The notes below the pieces were generated by a model that saw only the letters and a list, made by a program, of their open reading frames with translations, was not told where the DNA came from and did not search any database. Position numbers and translations under genes: made by a program. DNA of 6,356 nucleotides from an uncultured Granulicatella sp. (GTDB lineage: Bacteria; Bacillota; Bacilli; Lactobacillales; Aerococcaceae), in NCBI GenBank assembly GCA_900551535.1, contig URWJ01000086.1:1-6356 (forward strand). The letters are read 5' to 3'. Positions 1 through 5,758 of the stretch are shown here, one piece after another (within the stretch, counting starts at the first letter, position 1; each line of letters opens with the position of its first letter).

Positions 1-290
1 GTTGGGACAAAGATACTCAGCAGCGTATTCTCTTTCCACCACTGCAATAACACTACAATTACGACTGCAATGAGTTCTGGAATTCCAAATGGTGCGTTTA
101 TAAAGGAAATATCCTTTAAACAATAGACAACTAGAATCGTAATAATCGCTTGTGGTAAGACCGCCGAAATAAACTGCATGCGGGAGGATAAATTCTTTTG
201 ATTGCGGAGTACTAAAAATGGAAATAATCGAATCGCAAAAGTCACAACTCCACTAGTAATAAGAGCAAGAATAATATACGTACTACTCAT
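1..290 (-). CDS. azlD: AzlD-like branched-chain amino acid export subunit (3' end cut by window edge)
   Basis: This is the small membrane subunit of the AzlCD exporter, a family linked in Bacillus subtilis to branched-chain amino-acid and azaleucine export. I translated 96 codons by hand from ATG at 290-288. The protein begins MSSTYIILALITSGVVTFAI and is very hydrophobic. It carries the TFAIRLFPFLVLR stretch (about residues 17-29), which fits the conserved T-x-x-x-R-x-x-P-F signature of AzlD, and a later helix ending in LLQWWKENTLLS. The family is usually about 100-110 residues, so only a few C-terminal residues should be missing. The start codon overlaps the azlC stop in the sequence ATGAGTAG, and a strong AAGGAGG site lies 6 bases before it inside the azlC end. 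This implies translational coupling and equal expression of the two subunits. The family call is confident; the substrate is inferred from the family. Confidence 0.88.
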   Translation of the reverse strand, partial: MSSTYIILALITSGVVTFAIRLFPFLVLRNQKNLSSRMQFISAVLPQAIITILVVYCLKDISFINAPFGIPELIAVVIVVLLQWWKENTLLSIFVP

Positions 291-981
291 TTTCTTCCTC
301 CTTCATTTGTAGTTTCTCACGTTCGAAGATTGCAATTAAACCGATCATCGTTGTCGCTAATGCGCACACAAGGAAATATTGTTTCCCAACAAGAATTAAC
401 CAGAAAATGGCACTAATTCCCCCAATGATAAATGGGAAGTAACGGTCGGCCTTCTTCAATTGATTTACAAGAATCACGACAAAGAGTGCGGTCATTGAAA
501 AATCGATTCCCTTTGTTGAAAACGGAAGGAATTCCCCGATGACGACTCCAATAATCGTTCCAAGTATCCAATAGCAATGGTTCAACAGCCCGACATAGAC
601 CATCACTTGTTCACTGCCTTCTCTCTTCGTTTGTTTCATCCCCACTAATAGCGAGAAGGTTTCATCTGATAAGGCGAAGATTAAATAAAATGCCTTCCAC
701 CCTAGTTTTTTAAATTCATCAATAAAGCTAACACCGTAAAACAACATTCTGGCATTAATAAATAAAGTCATTACTGCAATCATCCAAAAGCTCATCCCTG
801 CGCTCATAAATGAGACAAGGGCAAATTGCATAGACCCAGCATATACAAATACACTTGAAAAAATAGAAGCCCATGCTGGAAATCCTTCTTGTGACATCAG
901 GAGTGCAAATGCAATCCCTAAAAAGATATACCCGAAACAGATGGGTAAACTAATCTTAAATGCTTGTTTCAATTCGTTCAT
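283..981 (-). CDS. azlC: AzlC-like branched-chain amino acid exporter, large subunit
   Basis: This is the large integral-membrane subunit of the AzlCD exporter, 232 residues, the normal family length. Visible family motifs are LPICFGYIFLGIAF (residues 12-25), YAGSMQF (47-53) in the first membrane region, NARMLFYG (76-83, matching the usual NARHxLYG), ALSDETF (103-109), and GIDFSMTALFVVILV near 158-172. The C-terminus is a charged cytoplasmic tail. A longer frame can be read from a TTG at 999, but I chose ATG at 981-979 because AGGAG at 991-987 lies 5 bases before it; the TTG lies in the U-tract of the upstream terminator and has no ribosome binding site. The gene overlaps azlD by 8 bases, so the pair is one transcription unit. 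No T-box or other leader riboswitch is visible. Expression needs readthrough from tkt or the weak promoter discussed in the findings. Confidence 0.92.
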   Translation of the reverse strand: MNELKQAFKISLPICFGYIFLGIAFALLMSQEGFPAWASIFSSVFVYAGSMQFALVSFMSAGMSFWMIAVMTLFINARMLFYGVSFIDEFKKLGWKAFYLIFALSDETFSLLVGMKQTKREGSEQVMVYVGLLNHCYWILGTIIGVVIGEFLPFSTKGIDFSMTALFVVILVNQLKKADRYFPFIIGGISAIFWLILVGKQYFLVCALATTMIGLIAIFEREKLQMKEEENE

Positions 982-986
982 ACATT

Positions 987-991
987 CTCCT
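987..991 (-). promoter_or_regulatory. Ribosome binding site deciding the azlC start
   Basis: AGGAG on the minus strand, 5 bases upstream of ATG 981-979. It follows directly on the T-rich tail of the tkt terminator (T7-G-T5-A-GGAG), so terminator and translation signal are fused. It supports the 232-residue AzlC over the longer TTG-started frame. Confidence 0.75.
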
Positions 992-1036
992 AAAAACAAA
1001 AAAAGATTGAAAGTCTGATATACCAGACCTTCAATC
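992..1036 (-). terminator. Rho-independent terminator of tkt
   Basis: On the minus strand a 13-bp stem (arms 1036-1024 and 1017-1005) encloses a 6-base loop. One internal pair is a G-U wobble in minus-strand RNA but an A-C mismatch on the plus strand, so the hairpin is built for the minus direction. It is followed by T7-G-T5 at 1004-992. It begins 18 bases after the tkt stop codon. Confidence 0.88.
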
Positions 1037-1054
1037 CCTTATTTTAACTTATTT

Positions 1055-3049
1055 TTATAAAGATTTAAATGTATTCACTACATTTTCTAGAGTGAAGCCT
1101 AATGTTTCCATTACTTTATTTCCGTTACCTGATAAACCGAAGCGGTCGATTGTCACAGTAGCCCCATCTAAACCAACGTATTGACCCCATCCGAAACTTG
1201 CGCCCATTTCAACGGCTACACGTTTACGAACATCGCTTGGTAATACTGATTCGCGGTATTCTTTAGGTTGTTCTTCGAATAAGTTCATGGATGGCATTGA
1301 AACAACAGATACATCAATTCCTTCTTCTGCAAGAACTTTTTGCGCTTCAATGGCAAGAGCTACTTCAGAACCTGTCGCAATCAAGATACCTTCAGGAGTA
1401 TCGCATTTTTGTGGGCTAACCACATATGCCCCACGTTTCACACCTTCGTATGCTAATTCTTGGGAGTGCTCTAGAACTGGTAAGTTTTGACGTGAGAATA
1501 CGAGTACTGATGGACGGTCTTTCGTTTCTACAGCCACTTTCCAAGCAGCAGATACTTCGTTACCGTCAGCAGGACGAATCACGTTTAAGTTTGGAGTTGC
1601 ACGGAACGCAGCCAATTGTTCGATTGGTTCATGCGTTGGTCCATCTTCCCCTACTGCAATAGAGTCATGTGTATACACATAAATAGCTGGTAAGTGAGAG
1701 ATTGCCGCAACACGCATTGCTGCTTTTAAGTAATCTGCAAATACGAAGAATGTACCGCCATAAGCACGGTTACCACCATGGAGTAACATACCATTCATCG
1801 CAGCTCCCATGGCAAACTCTCGAACCCCAAACCAGATATTTCTTCCACCGTAATTTTCATGCGAGAAGTCTGTATCTGCTTTATTCATTGTATTGTTTGA
1901 TGAAGAAAGGTCCGCAGATCCACCCCAGAAGAATGTAATATGTTTTCCTAATTCTTGAATTGCAGCTTGGCTTGTCACACGAGAAGCCATTGCTGGGCTA
2001 CCAAATTCATATGAAGGTAATACTTTTTCTAAATCTACTTCGATGTTTTCTGCAAAGCTATCTTCGAACTCTTTAGCAAGTTCTGGATAAGCTTGTTTAT
2101 AGTCTTCGAATAAAGTTTTCCATTCGTTGTAGTCATTTTCACCTGTTTGAACTAATAATTTATCAAAACGATGTTGTACTTCTTCTGGAACTTCAAACGG
2201 ACCATATTCCCATCCGTATTTTGCTTTTGTTGCAGCAATACCATCAGGTCCTAAAGGTGTCCCGTGAATTTTATTTGTTCCTTGATTTGGAGCCCCATAA
2301 CCAATAATTGTTTTCACTTCGATAATCGTTGGTTTTTCATCTTGTCCTTGTGCTTCTTCAATAGCTTCAGCGATTTCGTCTAAGTCGTTTCCATCTTCAA
2401 CACGAATATAGTTCCAACCTAAGCCTTTGAAGCGTTTCTTCACGTCTTCAGTGAACACTTTATTTAATGGTCCATCTAAGCAGATGTCATTTGAATCGTA
2501 TAGTACGATTAATTTGTTTAATTTCAATGTTCCTGCTAAAGATGCAGCTTCATACGAAATACCTTCCATCAAGTCTCCATCACCACATAATACATACGTA
2601 TGGTGGTCAACTACTGGGTAGCCTTCACGGTTGAATTTTGCAGCAAGGTGCGCTTCAGCCATAGCCATCCCAACAGCGTTAGCAAACCCTTGGCCAAGAG
2701 GACCCGTTGTTGCATCTACCCCATCTGTATCATGTACTTCTGGGTGTCCTGGTGTTTTACTTCCAAGTTGACGGAAGTTTTTCACATCTTCAATCGATAA
2801 GTCATAGCCTGATAAATGTAATAAAGCATATAACATTGCAGATCCATGACCTGCTGATAATACAAAGCGATCGCGATCGACCCAAGTAGAACGTTTTGGG
2901 TTTACTTTTAAATATTTAGACCAAAGTACATAAGCCATTGGTGCCGCACCCATTGGAAGTCCAGGGTGTCCTGAATTCGCAGCTTGAATCGCATCCATAC
3001 TTAGTGTACGAATTGTATTCACTGCTAGTTGATCGGTTTTATCAAACAT
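1055..3049 (-). CDS. tkt: Transketolase
   Basis: Thiamine-diphosphate enzyme of the non-oxidative pentose phosphate pathway. It moves two-carbon ketol units between sugar phosphates, for example xylulose-5-P plus ribose-5-P to sedoheptulose-7-P plus glyceraldehyde-3-P, in the cytoplasm. It has 664 residues, the usual bacterial length. In order there are SGHPG (26-30), SAGHGS (65-70), the cofactor site GDGDLMEG (156-163) with its partner Asn at 187 in YDSN, KIHGTPLG (260-267, His262), catalytic Glu411 in FGVREFAMG, YTHDSIAVGEDGPTHEP (459-475, His461 and His473), and FSRQ (518-521, Arg520). The C-terminal domain (about 540-664) is complete. No key residue is missing. ATG at 3049 is supported by AAGGAG with 7-base spacing. 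The gene has its own promoter and terminator and appears to be monocistronic. Phosphoketolases and DXP synthases share the fold, but their motif sets differ. Confidence 0.97.
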   Translation of the reverse strand: MFDKTDQLAVNTIRTLSMDAIQAANSGHPGLPMGAAPMAYVLWSKYLKVNPKRSTWVDRDRFVLSAGHGSAMLYALLHLSGYDLSIEDVKNFRQLGSKTPGHPEVHDTDGVDATTGPLGQGFANAVGMAMAEAHLAAKFNREGYPVVDHHTYVLCGDGDLMEGISYEAASLAGTLKLNKLIVLYDSNDICLDGPLNKVFTEDVKKRFKGLGWNYIRVEDGNDLDEIAEAIEEAQGQDEKPTIIEVKTIIGYGAPNQGTNKIHGTPLGPDGIAATKAKYGWEYGPFEVPEEVQHRFDKLLVQTGENDYNEWKTLFEDYKQAYPELAKEFEDSFAENIEVDLEKVLPSYEFGSPAMASRVTSQAAIQELGKHITFFWGGSADLSSSNNTMNKADTDFSHENYGGRNIWFGVREFAMGAAMNGMLLHGGNRAYGGTFFVFADYLKAAMRVAAISHLPAIYVYTHDSIAVGEDGPTHEPIEQLAAFRATPNLNVIRPADGNEVSAAWKVAVETKDRPSVLVFSRQNLPVLEHSQELAYEGVKRGAYVVSPQKCDTPEGILIATGSEVALAIEAQKVLAEEGIDVSVVSMPSMNLFEEQPKEYRESVLPSDVRKRVAVEMGASFGWGQYVGLDGATVTIDRFGLSGNGNKVMETLGFTLENVVNTFKSL

Positions 3050-3096
3050 ACAATCACTCCTTAAATATATTGATTCCTTTCGGAACTTACTCTTCT

Positions 3097-3125
3097 ATTT
3101 TACTAATCCAAGACTGCTTTTGCAA
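3097..3125 (-). promoter_or_regulatory. Predicted sigma-A promoter of tkt
   Basis: On the minus strand TTGCAA (-35, 3125-3120) and TAAAAT (-10, 3102-3097) are separated by exactly 17 bases. The -10 matches the consensus at 5 of 6 positions and the -35 at 4 of 6. Predicted transcription would start near 3090, giving a leader of about 40 bases that contains a 5-bp hairpin with a GAAA loop (3086-3073) and then the AAGGAG site. Confidence 0.7.
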
Positions 3126-3208
3126 CCGTTATTTTTATGATAAATAAAACATAGTAAACCCTTGCAAAATACATATTTCCTTCACGGGTTCCACATATTT
3201 TTTGTAAC

Positions 3209-3234
3209 AAAAAAAGGCTGAAATTTTCAGCCTT
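3209..3234 (-). terminator. Rho-independent terminator of the DUF896 gene
   Basis: On the minus strand a GGCTGAAA/TTTCAGCC stem, extended by two A-T pairs, lies at 3234-3214 with a very tight apex and is followed by T7 (3215-3209). It starts 7 bases past the DUF896 stop codon and separates that gene from the tkt promoter. Confidence 0.88.
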
Positions 3235-3241
3235 CTCTCAT

Positions 3242-3499
3242 CTATTCTGCGTCGCGGTTATGCAATCCTTTTTCTTTTTGAATCGCTTTTAGTTTATCTG
3301 GAGTCACGTCATTTCCTTCTTCATCGACGATTTTTAATCCTTCGATGTGGTTACGCATGCCTCCACGAAAAGCTTCCAAATACTCTTGACGTAAGAGTTG
3401 TTGTTCTTTTTCTTCCGTTGGAGTCAATTTTCCTTCTTTTTTCTTTTTCGCTAATTCATTAATACGGTTTAATTTTTCTTCTGATAACATTTTTGTCAT
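3242..3499 (-). CDS. DUF896 family protein (YnzC-like, UPF0291), SOS-linked
   Basis: Small, soluble, highly charged cytoplasmic protein of 85 residues with no known biochemical activity. It matches the YnzC/DUF896 pattern: a helical N-terminal hairpin RINELAKKKKEGKLT (12-26), then KEQQLLRQEYLEAFRGGMRN (31-50), then GLKIVDEEGNDVTPDKL (54-70). The first ATG (3499) has AAGGA 5 bases upstream. The in-frame ATG three codons later (3490) has AAGGA 9 bases upstream and would give MLSEEKLNRIN, which aligns better with the start of B. subtilis YnzC, so an 82-residue product is equally possible. In B. subtilis ynzC is the third gene of the SOS-induced yneA-yneB-ynzC operon divergent from lexA. Here it stands alone opposite lexA, with an SOS box between them. 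Damage-inducible expression is inferred from this arrangement; the function is unknown. Confidence 0.9.
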   Translation of the reverse strand: MTKMLSEEKLNRINELAKKKKEGKLTPTEEKEQQLLRQEYLEAFRGGMRNHIEGLKIVDEEGNDVTPDKLKAIQKEKGLHNRDAE

Positions 3500-3513
3500 T
3501 CCTTTCCTTGGCT

Positions 3514-3539
3514 TCGTCTCCTAGTGTAGCACGAGACGA
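3514..3539. repeat. Perfect 7-bp inverted repeat around the putative DUF896 -10 module
   Basis: TCGTCTC (3514-3520) and GAGACGA (3533-3539) are exact reverse complements separated by 12 bases. Those 12 bases are the block CTAGTGTAGCAC, whose reverse complement recurs as GTGTTACACTAG at the lexA promoter. The repeat could be an operator-like dyad or an RNA hairpin in the DUF896 leader; no function is established. On the plus strand it is followed by T6 at 3542-3547 and resembles a weak terminator. Confidence 0.6.
3523..3531 (-). promoter_or_regulatory. Candidate extended -10 promoter of the DUF896 gene
   Basis: On the minus strand TGC-TACACT (3531-3523) is an extended -10 element nearly identical to that of lexA. 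No good -35 is present at 17-18 bases. A competing -10, TGTAAT at 3566-3561 (5 of 6 matches), also lacks a clear -35 but would place the LexA box inside its core promoter. I cannot choose between them from sequence. Confidence 0.4.
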
Positions 3540-3568
3540 CATTTTTTCCTAAAAATCTGAATTACATA

Positions 3569-3582
3569 CGAACATTTGTTTG
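3569..3582. promoter_or_regulatory. LexA (SOS/DinR) box
   Basis: The 14-base dyad CGAACATTTGTTTG matches the Gram-positive LexA consensus CGAACRNRYGTTYG at all but one central position. It overlaps the lexA -35 element (3580-3585) and lies between lexA and the DUF896 gene, so bound LexA should repress its own gene and probably the divergent one. Confidence 0.88.
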
Positions 3583-3609
3583 ATTTCTGTTTACAAAGTG
3601 TGTTACACT
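3580..3609 (+). promoter_or_regulatory. Predicted lexA promoter
   Basis: TTGATT (-35, 3580-3585) and TACACT (-10, 3604-3609) are separated by 18 bases, and a TGT just before the -10 makes it an extended -10 element. Predicted transcription would start near 3616, leaving a leader of about 18 bases with AAGGAG before the ATG at 3634. The -35 overlaps the LexA box, fitting autorepression. Confidence 0.65.
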
Positions 3610-3633
3610 AGTCTCAAAGAAGGAGATGTTCCG

Positions 3634-4257
3634 ATGGCAAATTTAAAAGATTCAAGACAATTAGATGTATTACAGTTTATTTATAAAGAAGTTCAAGAGC
3701 ACGGTTATCCGCCAACAGTGCGTGAAATTTGTAACGCCGTTCAGCTTTCTTCGACTTCAACCGTTCATGGTCACTTATCAAGACTTGAGAAAAACGGCTT
3801 AATTCAACGTGACCCAAGTAAACCACGTGCCATTGAATTAACGATGGCAGGTCTAAAAGCAATCGGCGCTAAATCAACGGCGATTCCAATGCTTGGTGTG
3901 GTAACAGCCGGTGAACCAATTCTTGCTGTAGAAGAAGCAAGTGACTTCTTCCCAATCCCACCAGAATTACAAAACGATGCAGATGATTTATTCATGCTTC
4001 GTATTAAAGGAGACAGTATGATTAACGCTGGTATCTTTGATGGTGATTCTGTCATTGTCCGTAAACAATCAACTGCCTCAAACGGTGAAATCGTCATTGC
4101 GATGACTGAAGAAGACACTGCAACTTGTAAGAGATTCTATCTCGAAAGCGACCATGTGCGCCTAGAACCAGAAAACGACACAATGGACCCTATCATCTTA
4201 CCGAACTGTACGATTTTAGGAAAAGTCGTTAGCTTATACCGCAGTCGTATTTTCTAA
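3634..4257 (+). CDS. lexA: LexA, SOS response repressor and autoprotease
   Basis: Transcriptional repressor of the SOS regulon. It dimerises on SOS boxes and cleaves itself when RecA-ssDNA filaments form after DNA damage. It has 207 residues, close to B. subtilis LexA. The N-terminal winged HTH covers about residues 1-70, with GYPPTVREI (24-32) and STSTVHGHLSRLEKNGLI (40-57). The self-cleavage site is Ala92-Gly93 in VVTAGEP. Catalytic Ser128 sits in KGDSMINAGIFDGD (125-138), and the Lys166 general base in TATCKRFY, where the residue before Lys is Cys. The frame extends upstream to a TTG at 3580, but that lies inside the promoter and LexA box; ATG 3634 with AAGGAG 8 bases ahead is the real start. 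It is monocistronic, ending in a terminator shared with crr, and autoregulated through the box at 3569-3582. All catalytic residues are intact. Confidence 0.96.
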   Translation: MANLKDSRQLDVLQFIYKEVQEHGYPPTVREICNAVQLSSTSTVHGHLSRLEKNGLIQRDPSKPRAIELTMAGLKAIGAKSTAIPMLGVVTAGEPILAVEEASDFFPIPPELQNDADDLFMLRIKGDSMINAGIFDGDSVIVRKQSTASNGEIVIAMTEEDTATCKRFYLESDHVRLEPENDTMDPIILPNCTILGKVVSLYRSRIF

Positions 4258-4261
4258 ACCA

Positions 4262-4301
4262 AACGAAAACCTCCGTCCAATCATGGGCGGAGGTTCTTTT
4301 T
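4262..4301. terminator. Shared terminator between convergent lexA and crr
   Basis: Arms ACCTCCGTCC (4269-4278) and GGGCGGAGGT (4285-4294) form a 10-bp stem with a 6-base loop. On the plus strand the odd pair is a G-U wobble, followed by TTCTTTTT, so it works best for lexA. On the minus strand that pair is a C-A mismatch, followed by TTTTCGTTT, so it can also end crr transcripts, probably less tightly. Confidence 0.85.
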
Positions 4302-4308
4302 GATTTCA

Positions 4309-4803
4309 TTACGCTTTTAATGTTACTTTCCCTATTTCTGATTTTCCTTCTACAGCACCTTCTGTAGCTACCATAATAGATTCCACTTTATCCATATTTG
4401 TAAAGAGCACCATCATCGCAGTATCTTTACCAGCTTCTTTTAACGCTTCTAGATCCACAGTTGATAGCACTGTATTTTCATCCACTTTTTGGCCAACTGT
4501 TACTGTTGTTTCAAAAGGTCCTCCTTTTAATTCAACGGTATCGATTCCCATATGCACAAGCACTTCTAATCCGCCAGAAGTTTGAATACCTACAGCGTGA
4601 AGTGTTGGAAAAACATTTACGACTTCCCCTTTTACTGGAGAAGTAATCACACCACTTGCTGGAATGACTGCAAATCCGTCTCCCATCATCTTCCCTGCGA
4701 ATACTGGATCGTTCACTTGTGTAATTGGAACAATTTCCCCTCCTGCTAGTGCAAATACTGGCACTTCTTTTTCTACTTGATTCTTTTTAAAAAATCCAAA
4801 CAT
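4309..4803 (-). CDS. crr: PTS glucose-type enzyme IIA (stand-alone)
   Basis: Cytoplasmic phosphocarrier of the glucose/sucrose PTS family. It takes phosphate from HPr and passes it to the IIB domain of a sugar permease. It has 164 residues, the full length of a free IIA-Glc domain. The active-site histidine is His84 in LEVLVHMGIDTVELKG, and the second conserved histidine is His69 in PTLHAVGI. Other family features are VFAGKMMGDGFAVIP (34-48) and SPVKGEVV (55-62). It starts 12 bases after the rpiR stop, with an AAGGAG that begins inside that stop codon, so the two genes are co-transcribed. The nearby IIBC permease gene shows no fused IIA at its C-terminus, so this protein is its likely partner. 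It may also serve other permeases that lack their own IIA. Sugar preference cannot be read from IIA. Confidence 0.94.
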   Translation of the reverse strand: MFGFFKKNQVEKEVPVFALAGGEIVPITQVNDPVFAGKMMGDGFAVIPASGVITSPVKGEVVNVFPTLHAVGIQTSGGLEVLVHMGIDTVELKGGPFETTVTVGQKVDENTVLSTVDLEALKEAGKDTAMMVLFTNMDKVESIMVATEGAVEGKSEIGKVTLKA

Positions 4804-4815
4804 TTTATCGTCTCC

Positions 4816-5631
4816 TTATTCTGGTTGAATGGCATGTAATGTATTTGAGAAAATCGAGCGTTTACGCTCCTTATCGATTTCCTTGTAGTAACTATATAAA
4901 ATATCGACAATGACAAGTACTGGAAATTGCGGTGTAATTGCCGTTCCTTGTTCTAAGGCGTTCTTCATCGCAATCAGCACTAACTCGTCACAATCATGTT
5001 GAAGCTCCTCGCTCTTCTTAGAGGTAATCAGAACGGTCTTAGCTCCTTGTTGTTTGGCAATATTCACGGCATTCACAACACTCTCATTGGCAGACACCGT
5101 AATTCCAATCACAAGGCAATCTTCATCGACTAAAACGCGATTCATGAGCATCGTATGTAAATCCGTAATCGCTTCGCAAATCATCCCGAGTCGCATAAAT
5201 CTAAATTTCATCTCTAGCGCTGCTAAACCCGAGCTACCTTGGCCGTATATATACACGCGCTTGGCCTTACTGAGCATGTCGCACACATGAATCAGTTGTG
5301 CTTCATTGATGAGCGAGAAGGATTTGGTTAAGAGATCAGCATAATCGTCTAGCACAATTTTGGTTAAATCATTATGCAAATTCGACTCTTCTTGTTTCCC
5401 TTTTTGATAGTCATAAATAAACTGCCTATATCCTTTATAGCCACACTTTTGAGCAAATCGTGTTAAGGATGGAATCGATACGAATAAACGTTTTGAGACT
5501 TCTTGCGCGGATAACGATTCATTTTCCGGAATGACTCCTAGAAAATATTTGGCAATCGTTTTTTCAATTGGCGTCAAAGTATCATAAATCGATTCAATCA
5601 TCGGTGCTACTTTTTTCTCAAATGACAACAT
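4816..5631 (-). CDS. RpiR/MurR-family phosphosugar-responsive regulator
   Basis: Cytoplasmic DNA-binding regulator of 271 residues, typical for the RpiR family. The N-terminal HTH domain covers about residues 1-77, with LTPIEKTIAKYFL (19-31) and the helix-turn-helix around SAQEVSKRLFVSIPSLTRFAQKCGYKG (41-67, in two helices). A SIS sugar-phosphate domain follows at about 122-250, with YIYGQGSSG (127-135) and a second phosphate loop GITVSANES (176-184), where family members often have S-x-S-G-x-T. It lies between a PTS permease gene and crr, in the same operon as crr, so it probably senses a phosphorylated sugar delivered by this PTS and controls these genes. Ligand and direction of control are inference. 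ATG 5631 has an AAAGGGG site 8 bases upstream and its own promoter. It is not an isomerase: the HTH and spacing fit a regulator. Confidence 0.9.
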   Translation of the reverse strand: MLSFEKKVAPMIESIYDTLTPIEKTIAKYFLGVIPENESLSAQEVSKRLFVSIPSLTRFAQKCGYKGYRQFIYDYQKGKQEESNLHNDLTKIVLDDYADLLTKSFSLINEAQLIHVCDMLSKAKRVYIYGQGSSGLAALEMKFRFMRLGMICEAITDLHTMLMNRVLVDEDCLVIGITVSANESVVNAVNIAKQQGAKTVLITSKKSEELQHDCDELVLIAMKNALEQGTAITPQFPVLVIVDILYSYYKEIDKERKRSIFSNTLHAIQPE

Positions 5632-5660
5632 AACCTTTTCCCCTTTGCATTGCTACTTTC

Positions 5661-5669
5661 ATTATAGCA
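5661..5669 (-). promoter_or_regulatory. Predicted extended -10 promoter of rpiR-crr
   Basis: On the minus strand TGC-TATAAT (5669-5661) is a perfect extended -10 element. No recognisable -35 is present at 17-18 bases upstream, as is common for extended -10 promoters and for promoters needing an activator. Transcription would start near 5654, giving a leader of about 23 bases. It indicates that rpiR-crr is transcribed independently of the upstream permease gene. Confidence 0.7.
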
Positions 5670-5692
5670 CAGGTTCCGGGAAAGATTTTGTC

Positions 5693-5739
5693 TTTTTTCA
5701 AAAAATAAAAGATGGACTAATCATTAAGACTAGTCCATC
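5693..5739 (-). terminator. Rho-independent terminator of the PTS IIBC gene
   Basis: On the minus strand a 12-bp stem (arms 5739-5728 and 5722-5711, one G-U pair, loop TTAAT) is followed by TTTTATTTTTT. It starts about 20 bases past the IIBC stop codon and separates the permease from rpiR-crr. Confidence 0.9.
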
Positions 5740-5758
5740 GATTGGTGAATTTACACGA

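Noticed and set aside
982..999. TTG start at 999 adding six residues to AzlC
   Set aside because: It sits in the terminator U-tract with no ribosome binding site, while the ATG at 981 has AGGAG at proper spacing.
2868..2879. 12-bp perfect palindrome CGATCGCGATCG inside tkt
   Set aside because: It encodes the conserved V-D-R-D-R stretch and is explained by Asp and Arg codons; it occurs once here with no flanking structure.
3073..3086. Small GTTCC-GAAA-GGAAT hairpin in the tkt leader
   Set aside because: A 5-bp stem with one wobble is too weak to call an attenuator or riboswitch; at most it stabilises the 5' end of the mRNA.
3121..3134. cre-like sequence TGCAACCGTTATTT overlapping the tkt -35
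   Set aside because: It fits the first part of the CcpA consensus but lacks the final CA and has poor dyad symmetry, so catabolite control of tkt is not supported.
3804..4118. 104-codon open frame antisense to lexA, and several 60-80 codon plus-strand frames antisense to tkt and rpiR
   Set aside because: They lie wholly inside strongly conserved genes, and their translations resemble no family I recognise; they are shadows of the codon usage on the other strand.
4856..4869. Hairpin GAGCG-TTTA-CGCTC near the rpiR 3' end
   Set aside because: It lies inside the coding sequence over the K-E-R-K-R-S codons, has only a 5-bp stem, and is not followed by a U-tract.
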